A stretch of DNA of 64,000 bases, taken from assembly GCA_016719165.1 (NCBI GenBank), contig JADKAJ010000002.1, positions 62,001 through 126,000 of the forward strand. The letters run 5' to 3'. Source of the DNA: Chitinophagaceae bacterium (GTDB lineage: Bacteria > Bacteroidota > Bacteroidia > Chitinophagales > Chitinophagaceae). Position 1 is the stretch's first letter; each line of letters opens with the position of its first letter. The position numbers and the translations under genes are program-made. Of the stretch, positions 1 to 7,317 are shown piece after piece. A model generated the notes under the pieces. That model did no database searches. It worked only from the letters and a program-made list of their open reading frames with translations, and was not told where the DNA came from.

Positions 1-90
1 CTTCCCGGATAGCTTAACAGATTGGGCATTCAGGGAAATAAAAGCGGTAATGAACAATACACTTAACAATAATCGCAGCCTGGAGTACAT
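1..90 (-). CDS. Secreted protein, N-terminal 30 residues only (runs off the window)
   Basis: An ATG on the minus strand at 90 opens a frame that stays open to the window edge. The visible residues begin with a basic head (MYSRLR), then a hydrophobic core and an A-Q end typical of a Bacteroidota signal peptide, followed by SVKLSGK. The protein is therefore exported, but too little remains to name it. The short SGK segment could begin a carboxypeptidase-regulatory-like domain of a TonB-dependent receptor; a phosphate-binding protein is another possibility given the neighbours. It lies downstream of the porin on the same strand and has its own Pho-box-like array and -7 element just upstream, so phosphate-regulated expression is inferred. 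Confidence 0.6.
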   Translation of the reverse strand, partial: MYSRLRLLLSVLFITAFISLNAQSVKLSGK

Positions 91-106
91 ACTTAGTTAT
101 TTGCCG

Positions 107-183
107 CAAAGGTGTACCCGTTACGTTACCGGTATGTTACTCCCATGTTAACCAATTATGATGGCAATGTTACCGGAATGTTA
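107..183 (-). promoter_or_regulatory. Pho-box-like array plus -7 element ahead of the truncated secreted gene
   Basis: On the plus strand ATGTTA (minus strand TAACAT) occurs at 134, 145, 167 and 178, with ACGTTA at 123 and a degenerate TTATGA at 156, so six half-sites sit exactly 11 bp apart. Read on the coding (minus) strand this is NTAACA with 5-bp spacers, close to the known Bacillus PhoP box TT(A/C/T)ACA and with the same 11-bp phasing as the E. coli Pho box. A -7-like CACCTTTG lies at 107-114, which places the 134 half-site over the -33 region, as in PhoB-activated promoters. Neighbouring phosphate genes support the reading; the binding protein is inferred. Confidence 0.6.
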
Positions 184-193
184 AGCACCCTTC

Positions 194-1525
194 TCAGAAA
201 CGAAACTGAAGCCGGCAGGTTAGTATATTATCCTTTAAATCAGTTGTGTAGCCAGTAAGTTGTGTAATCTCGTTCTTTACAATATCATAATATAGGATAA
301 GCTTGGTTTGGGGATTTATGAGGTAAGCATATCCTATACCTAAAGTTGAAAACTTTATATCTGCAGCTGTGAGATTTGTACCCGATTTACCAATCTGGGC
401 ATCTTTGACCTTGATATTGGGATCATACCAGTCATACTTTAGCATAAGCTGGTGCCTGTTGTTAACGATATTCTGGAGGAACAAAAGAAATACGCCATCA
501 AAATGCCGTACATAAGTAGGCACAGGATTACCATTCGATGTTGGCAATGTGCCGGGGTTGCTGGTAGAGGCGGAAGTTCCTGGTTGGGTACCAAACCAGT
601 ATTCAGCCCTCCATTCTGTTTCACCCCAGCCCTGTTTGAGTTTTACCTGGGCATCTGCCCCATAATAATGCCTGGGAGACGATTTTCCAATATTAGAGAT
701 GGATGAATCGACAACAAAAATTCCATCTCCATTAGGAGCCTTTCCACTTTCATACACATATTTGGTCCCATTCTTCCAGCCACCACGCAGGAGAGACAGG
801 CCACCGGAAAATTCAACCTTATCTGATGTATTTGGCCTGATGAACATCCTTGATATAAGATCTTTGTGACTATCAAAATCAGTGGTGCCTGACAAACCCT
901 GCCCGTTAAAAAACCCAATATCAAATTTGAAACGGGACCGCTTTTGCTTGCTTTCCTGCGGTTCATGAGAAACCATTATTCCAATATCCCTTTCTGAGGG
1001 CATTAATATTTGCGACATCCTGCCCCTTTCTGGTGTTTCCCTGAAGGCAGAGGATAAGTTAACTTCGTAACCAAAAGGACGGGCAAACAAACCAGCCGTC
1101 ATTGAAAAAAGATTTCTCTTCGTTTCAAATAATTTTAAAAACATATCCCGTACAATCACTCCCCTTTCTGTTGCATCGATCTGAAAAGAAAACATGGCCT
1201 GGGGATATTTTTCTTTGGAAGGCATTATATAATCAATCTTTACCCTTGCACGCCGGAGCATGAAGCGGCTACTGGAATATTGTGAAAAATTACCTCCGGT
1301 ATAGGAAGGAGCTCCGTCAGATTGAGCTTTTTGAAATTGCGGCTGTATATAACCTGTGATCCTTAAGTTTTCAAATCGCTTGATAACCGGCCTTACTGTG
1401 TCTTTTATAAAGAAAATTGAGTCGATATCAGAGAGGTATCGTTGTGAATTACCTTTTATACTCAAAAAAGCAACTAAAATGGTGGATAAGAGGACTTTTG
1501 ACACTATTCGCTTAGCCAAAAACAT
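194..1525 (-). CDS. Phosphate-selective porin O/P-type outer-membrane channel
   Basis: A 443-residue protein with a signal peptide ending at about G-N-S-Q and a C-terminus R-L-Q-F-R-F, the terminal aromatic typical of outer-membrane barrels. The segment around F-M-L-R-R-A-R-V-K-I, followed by F-Q-I-D and long amphipathic beta strands, matches the OprP/OprO porin family (known to pass phosphate or polyphosphate in Pseudomonas). The ATG at 1525 is preferred over the GTG at 1531, two codons earlier. It is divergent from a PhoU-like/PiT pair and has a phased repeat array upstream, so a role in phosphate entry is likely. Family members also serve other anions, so the substrate is inferred. Confidence 0.8.
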   Translation of the reverse strand: MFLAKRIVSKVLLSTILVAFLSIKGNSQRYLSDIDSIFFIKDTVRPVIKRFENLRITGYIQPQFQKAQSDGAPSYTGGNFSQYSSSRFMLRRARVKIDYIMPSKEKYPQAMFSFQIDATERGVIVRDMFLKLFETKRNLFSMTAGLFARPFGYEVNLSSAFRETPERGRMSQILMPSERDIGIMVSHEPQESKQKRSRFKFDIGFFNGQGLSGTTDFDSHKDLISRMFIRPNTSDKVEFSGGLSLLRGGWKNGTKYVYESGKAPNGDGIFVVDSSISNIGKSSPRHYYGADAQVKLKQGWGETEWRAEYWFGTQPGTSASTSNPGTLPTSNGNPVPTYVRHFDGVFLLFLQNIVNNRHQLMLKYDWYDPNIKVKDAQIGKSGTNLTAADIKFSTLGIGYAYLINPQTKLILYYDIVKNEITQLTGYTTDLKDNILTCRLQFRF

Positions 1526-1545
1526 ATGCACTGCTTAAAATTGTT

Positions 1546-1609
1546 GCAATATAAAGTCTTTGTTATTGAATTGTTACCCTAATTTTATTTCTATATTAAT
1601 TTATTATTA
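1546..1609 (-). promoter_or_regulatory. Second phased Pho-box-like array and -7 element upstream of the porin
   Basis: Plus-strand TTGTTA at 1560 and 1571, ATTTTA at 1582, ATATTA at 1593 and TTATTA at 1604 are all exactly 11 bp apart. On the porin-coding strand the two best copies read ATAACA and GTAACA with a 5-bp spacer, the same word as in the 107-183 array. A -7-like TATATTGC (1546-1553) lies just downstream, so the 1571 copy falls near -33. The three distal copies are A/T-only and may be chance. The same gap also serves the divergent DUF47/PiT genes, for which a -7-like TATTTTCG is seen at 1649-1656. Confidence 0.42.
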
Positions 1610-1694
1610 ATTCTCCGTCCCTTCGTTACCCTGAGTGCTGTACCCGGTATTTTCGCAAACAATCCCGCTGTAAACGGGACTAAAACTAAAACTA

Positions 1695-2345
1695 ATGGCA
1701 GGACTCCAATCATTTCTGAAAATTTTTATGCCCAAAAACAGGATCTTTTATGAACTGTTTGAAAAAGTTGCTGATAATGTTTCTAAAATGGGTTCGCAGC
1801 TGAAAGATGTGGTGGCCGAACCCGATTTTGATAAAAGGGCAGCACTTATTACCCAGATTGAAGACCTGGAACATGCTAACGATGAACTTACCCATAACCT
1901 GTTCACTGAACTGGGCCGCAATTTTATCACACCCTTTGACCGGGAGGATATACATTACCTCGCCACTTCGCTCGACGATATTGCTGATTATGTTTATGCA
2001 TCCGCTAAAAAAATCAATTTCTACCGGGTCAATCCCAACGATATCGGGATGCAGAAATTTGCCGAACTGATAGAACAAAGCTGCCAGCAGGTGAAAATTG
2101 CCGTGACTGAATTGCGTGATATGAAAAATATGCGCAGCATAACAGAAGCACTGGTGAAAATCAATAGTATCGAAAACCAGGCAGACGATATTTTTGACAT
2201 GAGTATCGAACGTTTATTCGCCACCGAACCAGATGCCAAAGAAGTGATCAAGAAAAGAGAAATATACCAGGTAATGGAGATCGTTACTGACAAATGCGAA
2301 GATGCCAGTAATGTGATAGAGTCTATTATTATTAAATATGCCTAA
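1695..2345 (+). CDS. PhoU-like DUF47 family protein
   Basis: A 216-residue, all-helical soluble protein without a signal peptide. The phrases F-E-K-V-A-D-N-V, L-E-H-A-N-D-E-L, P-F-D-R-E-D-I-H, S-L-D-D-I-A-D and I-E-N-Q-A-D are characteristic of the DUF47/PhoU-like family (TIGR00153), whose E/D-rich helical bundles bind metal clusters. Such proteins are commonly encoded directly before PiT phosphate transporters and are thought to control their activity. Here a PiT gene follows 101 bp downstream on the same strand, which fits. The ATG at 1695 gives a standard length. It is not PhoU itself, because only one domain pair is present and no pst genes are visible. Confidence 0.88.
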   Translation: MAGLQSFLKIFMPKNRIFYELFEKVADNVSKMGSQLKDVVAEPDFDKRAALITQIEDLEHANDELTHNLFTELGRNFITPFDREDIHYLATSLDDIADYVYASAKKINFYRVNPNDIGMQKFAELIEQSCQQVKIAVTELRDMKNMRSITEALVKINSIENQADDIFDMSIERLFATEPDAKEVIKKREIYQVMEIVTDKCEDASNVIESIIIKYA

Positions 2346-2374
2346 TCAATTTTACTCAATTTGAAAATGGCTCA

Positions 2375-2430
2375 ATTGCTCAATAACGCCACTTTTTTAT
2401 GACATATTGAGTATTGCTGTATTGAGCAAT
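2375..2430. repeat. Inverted repeat between the DUF47 and PiT genes
   Basis: ATTGCTCAATA at 2375-2385 and its exact complement TATTGAGCAAT at 2420-2430 can form an 11-bp stem with a 34-nt loop; a related ATATTGAGTATTGC lies inside the loop. There is no T tract, so it is not a clear terminator. It could be an mRNA processing or stability element, or one of the degenerate intergenic repeats common in these genomes. Confidence 0.5.
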
Positions 2431-2446
2431 TTTCTAATTAACTTTT

Positions 2447-3658
2447 ATGACACCTTTCCTGATCACCATCATAGCCCTTGCACTGGTATTTGATTATATC
2501 AATGGTTTTCATGATGCGGCCAATTCTATTGCCACCGTGGTTTCCACCAAGGTGCTTACTCCCTTCCAGGCAGTACTCTGGGCTGCTGTATTTAACTCAG
2601 TGGCCTTCTTTATTTTCAAAGATCATGGCGTGGCAGATACAGTAGCCAAGACCGTTAAACCAGAACATATTATGGAAGGCAATATGATGGTCGTTATCTT
2701 TTCTGGACTCATTGCAGCCATTGCCTGGAACCTGCTTACCTGGTGGCTGGGTATCCCCTCTTCATCGTCTCATACATTAATTGGAGGGTTTGCAGGAGCA
2801 GCTGTTGCCGCCGGGGGATTTGAAGCAGTTAACTCATCGATCATAATAAAAACGGCCAGCTTTATTTTCCTGGCACCACTCATTGGTATGCTCATGGCAT
2901 TTATCATGTCGTTATGGTTCTTAAGTTCTTTTAAAACAGGATGGACATCAAAAATATTTTCCGTTGGGGTGATAGTTTTTGTCGTCATTTTTCTCGCTGT
3001 TAGTCTTGAGTTTGATAAAGAAGTGCTGGCTAAAAAGACAGATTATGAAAACTATATCAGCCGGGTAATCTTCTACTCAAAGAACTTCAAATGGATCCTA
3101 TTATGCTTCATTTTGCTCGTAATGGCCTCTTTTTCGCTTTACCTGAGCAACCTGAATGCACATAAAGCAAATCAATGGTTCAAAAGATTACAATTGATTT
3201 CTTCTGCCGCCTTCAGTATCGGTCATGGAGGTAATGATGCCCAAAAAGTAATGGGTATTATCACCGCTGCCCTGATAGCAGGCGGGTCCATAACTGATTT
3301 CAGCCAGATGCCCAATTGGGTTCCCATCTCCTGTTATTTGGCAATAGGTTTAGGAACGATGAGCGGTGGCTGGAAGATTGTAAAAACAATGGGTACAAAA
3401 ATTACCAAGGTTACTCCTTTTGAGGGGGTGGCTGCAGAAACTGCTGGTGCGTTAACATTGTTTATTACTGAAGCATTGAAAATTCCGGTGAGTACTACCC
3501 ACACTATTACAGGTGCTATCATGGGAGTTGGCGCTACAAAAAGATTATCTGCTGTAAGATGGGGCGTAACGATCAATCTTATCTGGGCCTGGATATTAAC
3601 AATCCCTATCAGTGCCTTACTGGCAGCAGGAGTTTACCAGATTGCAAGGTTATTTTAA
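2447..3658 (+). CDS. Inorganic phosphate transporter, PiT family
   Basis: A 403-residue polytopic inner-membrane protein. The PiT signature occurs twice, near each end of the duplicated fold: G-F-H-D-A-A-N-S-I-A at about residues 21-30 and G-H-G-G-N-D-A-Q-K at about 260-268. S-S-S-H-T-L-I-G-G and S-T-T-H-T-I-T-G-A are the matching second halves of each repeat. PiT proteins carry metal-phosphate or sodium/proton-coupled phosphate into the cytoplasm with low affinity. It follows the DUF47 gene in the usual order. A hairpin terminator begins 24 bp after the stop codon. Confidence 0.93.
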   Translation: MTPFLITIIALALVFDYINGFHDAANSIATVVSTKVLTPFQAVLWAAVFNSVAFFIFKDHGVADTVAKTVKPEHIMEGNMMVVIFSGLIAAIAWNLLTWWLGIPSSSSHTLIGGFAGAAVAAGGFEAVNSSIIIKTASFIFLAPLIGMLMAFIMSLWFLSSFKTGWTSKIFSVGVIVFVVIFLAVSLEFDKEVLAKKTDYENYISRVIFYSKNFKWILLCFILLVMASFSLYLSNLNAHKANQWFKRLQLISSAAFSIGHGGNDAQKVMGIITAALIAGGSITDFSQMPNWVPISCYLAIGLGTMSGGWKIVKTMGTKITKVTPFEGVAAETAGALTLFITEALKIPVSTTHTITGAIMGVGATKRLSAVRWGVTINLIWAWILTIPISALLAAGVYQIARLF

Positions 3659-3682
3659 TTTAATACACCGGTTTTATAAAAT

Positions 3683-3709
3683 AAATCCTGACTTTTGTCG
3701 GGATTTTTT
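3683..3709 (+). terminator. Rho-independent terminator after the PiT gene, abutting the galE start codon
   Basis: AAATCCTGAC (3683-3692), a TTTT loop and GTCGGGATTT (3697-3706) form a 10-bp stem with one T-G pair, followed by Ts to 3709. The galE ATG begins at 3710, so the U tract forms the immediate 5' context of galE. Confidence 0.75.
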
Positions 3710-4765
3710 ATGGCTAAAATACTAGTAACAGGCGGCTGCGGCTACATTGGTTCACACACTATTGTGGACCTGATAGAAAATGGATATGATGTTATTTCCG
3801 TTGATAACAATTCCCGTTCAAACCCAAACGTACTGTTGGGTGTAGAACAGATAACCGGCAAAAAAGTAAAGAACTATAAAGTAGACCTGTGCAACTTTGA
3901 TGATACGTTTGCCATTTTCCAGGAAAATGTTGACATCACCGGTATTATTCATTTTGCCGCATACAAAGCTGTTGGTGAATCCGTGGAGAATCCATTAATG
4001 TATTTCGAGAACAACCTGGTTTCTCTGATCAACCTGCTGAAATGCGTTCAGGAATTTCATATTCCCCATTTTGTTTTTTCTTCTTCCTGCACAGTATATG
4101 GCAATCCAGATGAGATACCTGTAACAGAGAAAACGCAGCCTAAGCCTGCTGAGTCTCCCTATGGCTATACCAAACAGATGAGTGAGCAGATCATAAACGA
4201 ATTTGCCAAAAGTTCAGGGACTCAAAATATCTTACTCCGTTATTTCAACCCGGCAGGGGCACACCCTTCAGCTATTATCGGTGAAATGCCCATTGGTAAA
4301 CCTCAAAATCTTGTTCCCGCTATAACTCAAACTGCTATTGGCCGTATTGAAAAAATGTATGTATACGGCAATGACTATCCAACCAGGGATGGTTCCTGTC
4401 TGCGGGATTTTATTCATGTTTGCGACCTTGCCAATGCCCATACTTTAGCTTTGAAATACCTGGAAGAAGGAAGAAGCAATGGTTTGTGTGAGGTTTTTAA
4501 CCTGGGTAGTGGCAATGGTGTAACAGTATTAGAAGCCATACATGCATTTGAAAAGGAAAGCGGTATTAAACTGAATTATGAAATAGGCGCCAGAAGGGCC
4601 GGTGATGTTGTTGCCATATATGCAAATAATGATTTAGCTAAAAAAATGCTTGGTTGGAACCCGAAGTTTTCGTTGAATGAGATCATGGCTTCCGCCTGGA
4701 AATGGGAACTGCGTTTGAAAGCGGATGAAACCGTCTTCACCAGCCAGGCAGGGGACCTTAACTGA
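3710..4765 (+). CDS. galE: UDP-glucose 4-epimerase
   Basis: A 351-residue short-chain dehydrogenase-type epimerase that interconverts UDP-glucose and UDP-galactose for envelope polysaccharide and galactose metabolism. The NAD-binding G-G-C-G-Y-I-G is at residues 8-14. The catalytic Ser/Tyr/Lys region is visible as S-S-S-C-T-V-Y at about 124-130 and Y-G-Y-T-K at 151-155. The extended-SDR phrases H-F-A-A-Y-K-A-V-G-E-S, R-Y-F-N-P-A-G-A-H-P and G-D-Y-x-T-R-D-G identify GalE. The ATG at 3710 places the dinucleotide motif at the usual position; a TTG at 3695 in the same frame lies inside the terminator loop and is rejected. No independent promoter is obvious. Confidence 0.95.
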   Translation: MAKILVTGGCGYIGSHTIVDLIENGYDVISVDNNSRSNPNVLLGVEQITGKKVKNYKVDLCNFDDTFAIFQENVDITGIIHFAAYKAVGESVENPLMYFENNLVSLINLLKCVQEFHIPHFVFSSSCTVYGNPDEIPVTEKTQPKPAESPYGYTKQMSEQIINEFAKSSGTQNILLRYFNPAGAHPSAIIGEMPIGKPQNLVPAITQTAIGRIEKMYVYGNDYPTRDGSCLRDFIHVCDLANAHTLALKYLEEGRSNGLCEVFNLGSGNGVTVLEAIHAFEKESGIKLNYEIGARRAGDVVAIYANNDLAKKMLGWNPKFSLNEIMASAWKWELRLKADETVFTSQAGDLN

Positions 4766-4811
4766 TTTTTCGCTGTTCACTATTGACTATTCACCATTCA
4801 CCCCTATCCCT

Positions 4812-4819
4812 TACTTTTG
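4812..4819 (+). promoter_or_regulatory. -7 element (TACTTTTG) of the transketolase half gene
   Basis: TACTTTTG fits the Bacteroidota TAnnTTTG consensus and lies 19 bp before the ATG. No good -33 TTTG is found at the usual 19-21 bp. The upstream stretch 4776-4803 is a degenerate run of TTCAC/CTATTGAC words. Confidence 0.45.
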
Positions 4820-4838
4820 CGACACATAAATTTTAATC

Positions 4839-5804
4839 ATGGCATTAAAGGATATACAATCAACAGGAAACAAAGATACCCGAAGTGGTTTTGGTGATGG
4901 TATTGTGGAAGCAGCGAGAAAAAACCCAAATATTGTCGCCCTCACTGCTGACCTGGCAGGATCGCTCAAGCTAAACCAGTTCATGAAAGAATTTCCGGAA
5001 CGTTTTATTCAATGCGGCATTGCAGAAGCTAATATGATAGGCATTGCGGCTGGTTTGACCATTGGAGGCAAAATTCCTTACACCACCACTTTTGCCAACT
5101 TCTCCACTGGTCGTGTTTATGACCAGATCCGTCAATCAGTTGCTTATAGCGATAAAAATGTAAAAATCTGTGCTTCGCATGCAGGTCTTACATTAGGTGA
5201 AGATGGTGCAACACACCAAATACTGGAAGACATTGGATTGATGAAAATGTTGCCGGGCATGACAGTTATCGTTCCCTGTGATTATGCACAAACAAAAGCT
5301 GCCACAGAAGCTATAGCCGATTATGAAGGTCCGGTGTACCTGCGTTTTGGAAGACCCGTGTGGCCAATATTTACGTCAGACAGGCCTTTTGAAATCGGCA
5401 AAGCACAATATTTTTCTGAAGGAACAGATGTTACCATTTTCGCCTGCGGCCATTTAGTGTGGAATGCCATCCAGGCCGGTGCTATTTTACAGGAAAAAGG
5501 TATCAGCGTAGAAGTAATAAATATTCATACTATCAAACCATTGGATGAAGAAGCAGTGATTAACTCCATTCGTAAAACAAAATGTGCGGTAACGGCAGAA
5601 GAACATAATATCATCGGTGGATTGGGAGATGCCATTGCACAGGTAGCTGCGAAAAATTTCCCGGTACCCATCGAATATGTAGGCACAAAAGATACTTTTG
5701 GTGAAAGCGGAACACCTGTTCAATTATTAAAGAAATACGGTTTAGATATCCCGGATATTGTGACAGCTGCTGAGAAGGTGATGGGCAGAAAGAATAATGG
5801 TTAA
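4839..5804 (+). CDS. Transketolase, C-terminal (pyrimidine-binding) half
   Basis: A 321-residue protein equivalent to the C-terminal half of transketolase, made of the pyrimidine-binding domain (about 12-180) followed by the transketolase C domain (about 190-310). The conserved cofactor-activating Glu lies in C-G-I-A-E-A-N-M, and S-H-A-G-L-T-L-G-E-D-G-A-T-H-Q is typical of split transketolases. The N-terminal half that binds the thiamine diphosphate pyrophosphate is normally the adjacent gene, but here the upstream neighbour is galE and the downstream neighbour is a sigma factor. It must therefore pair with an N-terminal subunit encoded elsewhere. The role is the non-oxidative pentose phosphate pathway in the cytoplasm. 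A strong terminator follows. Confidence 0.9.
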   Translation: MALKDIQSTGNKDTRSGFGDGIVEAARKNPNIVALTADLAGSLKLNQFMKEFPERFIQCGIAEANMIGIAAGLTIGGKIPYTTTFANFSTGRVYDQIRQSVAYSDKNVKICASHAGLTLGEDGATHQILEDIGLMKMLPGMTVIVPCDYAQTKAATEAIADYEGPVYLRFGRPVWPIFTSDRPFEIGKAQYFSEGTDVTIFACGHLVWNAIQAGAILQEKGISVEVINIHTIKPLDEEAVINSIRKTKCAVTAEEHNIIGGLGDAIAQVAAKNFPVPIEYVGTKDTFGESGTPVQLLKKYGLDIPDIVTAAEKVMGRKNNG

Positions 5805-5826
5805 CAGTTTGTTTCAAAGTATTCTG

Positions 5827-5858
5827 GCAGGTTCTTCTTAAATTGAACCTGCTTTTTT
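5827..5858 (+). terminator. Rho-independent terminator after the transketolase half gene
   Basis: GCAGGTTC (5827-5834) pairs perfectly with GAACCTGC (5845-5852) and is followed by TTTTTT. Confidence 0.85.
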
Positions 5859-5921
5859 ATTTTTATTAGCAAAGCCATTAAACATATTACTTTCCCAATA
5901 TTCTAAGCCAACCAAAGCCCG

Positions 5922-6482
5922 ATGTCAATGCCTCTAACCACTGCAAGTGATAGCGAACTCCTCGTTCAGTTTCGTAACCCGGTTACGAAAGAAAAAGCCT
6001 ATACAAGCCTTGTCAGGAAATACCAGGAAAAGTTGTACTGGCATATCCGACGGATGGTGGTAGAACATGAAGATGCGAATGACGTACTGCAAAATGTGCT
6101 GATAAGGGTTTGGAATGGGCTTGAAAATTTTAGAGAGGACAGCCAGTTATATACCTGGCTTTACCGGATAGCTACCAATGAATGCCTGACCTACCTGGAG
6201 CAGCAGAAAAAAAAGGCTTCTGTAAGCCTGAGCGATGTGGAGACCGGTTTGAGTAACAAGATTAAAGCTGACAAACATTTTGATGCAAATAAATTAGAGT
6301 GGAAATTACAATTAGCCATGCAGCAACTTCCTGAAAAACAAAGAGTTGTATTTGCATTGCGATATTATGAAGAGCTGCCCTATGAAGAGATGAGCCGGGT
6401 ATTGGAAACCAGTGAAGGCGCATTAAAAGCCAGTTACCACCATGCAGTTAAAAAAATTGAGGATTATATGCTGAATCATTAA
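5922..6482 (+). CDS. ECF-type RNA polymerase sigma-70 factor
   Basis: A 186-residue sigma factor with only regions 2 and 4. Region 2 spans about residues 25-95, with E-D-A-N-D-V-L-Q-N-V for core binding and F-R-E-D-S-Q-L-Y-T-W-L-Y-R-I-A for promoter melting. Region 4 spans about 130-182, with L-P-E-K-Q-R-V-V-F-A-L-R-Y-Y-E-E-L-P-Y-E-E and the helix-turn-helix ending S-E-G-A-L-K-A-S-Y-H-H-A. It begins a three-gene run, followed 36 bp later by a membrane protein that is probably its anti-sigma factor and then by a Spy-like periplasmic protein. An ATG two codons in is an alternative start. Confidence 0.92.
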   Translation: MSMPLTTASDSELLVQFRNPVTKEKAYTSLVRKYQEKLYWHIRRMVVEHEDANDVLQNVLIRVWNGLENFREDSQLYTWLYRIATNECLTYLEQQKKKASVSLSDVETGLSNKIKADKHFDANKLEWKLQLAMQQLPEKQRVVFALRYYEELPYEEMSRVLETSEGALKASYHHAVKKIEDYMLNH

Positions 6483-6518
6483 ACTTTGAAGCCCCATAAG
6501 CGTCTGAATTAACGTAAA

Positions 6519-7307
6519 ATGACACAGAAAGACAACATATTGCAAGAGTTGAATGAGTTGAACAGCAGTTTGGCCAACCTTGATTCAAAGAATATCTATA
6601 CCGTTCCGGTTGGATATTTTGTGGGATTGGCTGACCAGGTGCTTGGCAGGATCAAAGCAACAGAGGCAACAAATGCAACTGATGAGTTGGTGCATTTATC
6701 CCCTTTGCTGAGCAAATTGTCTAAAAAAATGCCTTATTCAGTACCACAGGGTTATTTTGAAGGGCTGGAAGAATCATTGATATCATCTGTTCAGGTTAGC
6801 GGGCAACCGGCGCAGGAAGAATTGGAAGAACTTTCTCCATTACTGAGTAGTTTGAATAAAGAAATGCCCTATTCAGTACCACAAGGATATTTTGAAAACC
6901 TGGCCATCAAACCAGTTATTGAAGCGAATAAAACCGGAATCAAAGTTATTCCAATAGGTAGCCGCAAATGGATCCGCTTTGCTGCGGCAGCAATCATAAC
7001 CGGGATAATCTTAACTGCAGGATTCTTTTTTATAAACCAGGACAAAGTTGATCCCAATGCTGATTCACATACATGGGTTAAGAAAAGTATTAAAAAAGTA
7101 AGTACGGATAAACTTGACGAGTTCATTGAGTTAACTGAAGAGGAAAAATCAGTTCAGGGAACCATTGCTTCTGCAGAAAAAACCCAGGATATTAAAGAAC
7201 TGATAAAAGATATTCCGGAAAATGAAATTCAGAGTCTTTTAAATGATACAGAGTTATTAGACGATTCCAACACCGATGAAGCTTCTGATGATATAATGAT
7301 GAACTAA
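6519..7307 (+). CDS. Single-pass membrane protein with three YxVPxGYF repeats, putative anti-sigma factor
   Basis: A 262-residue protein that I do not recognise as a named family. The N-terminal about 150 residues contain the same block three times: Y27-T-V-P-V-G-Y-F, Y73-S-V-P-Q-G-Y-F and Y118-S-V-P-Q-G-Y-F, 46 and 45 residues apart, the last two preceded by L-S-P-L-L-S. One membrane helix (about 152-172) follows, then an acidic C-terminal region of about 90 residues. Lying directly after an ECF gene with a cytosolic-looking N-terminus and one helix, it has the layout of an anti-sigma factor. Similar V-P-x-G-Y-F openings occur, to my knowledge, in Bacteroidota proteins next to sigma factors. 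Function is inferred. Confidence 0.72.
   Translation: MTQKDNILQELNELNSSLANLDSKNIYTVPVGYFVGLADQVLGRIKATEATNATDELVHLSPLLSKLSKKMPYSVPQGYFEGLEESLISSVQVSGQPAQEELEELSPLLSSLNKEMPYSVPQGYFENLAIKPVIEANKTGIKVIPIGSRKWIRFAAAAIITGIILTAGFFFINQDKVDPNADSHTWVKKSIKKVSTDKLDEFIELTEEEKSVQGTIASAEKTQDIKELIKDIPENEIQSLLNDTELLDDSNTDEASDDIMMN
6696..6905 (+). repeat. Internal direct repeat coding the two near-identical YSVPQGYF units
   Basis: Bases 6696-6770 and 6831-6905 encode the same block (L-S-P-L-L-S ... M-P-Y-S-V-P-Q-G-Y-F-E) 135 bp apart and remain very similar at DNA level, including an identical 12-base TATTCAGTACCA core. This indicates a recent in-frame duplication within the gene. Confidence 0.75.
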
Positions 7308-7317
7308 TCAGAAAAAA

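Noticed and set aside
4776..4803. TTCAC/CTATTGAC word repeats upstream of the transketolase half gene
   Set aside because: Degenerate low-complexity intergenic text; units are too short and irregular for a functional array.
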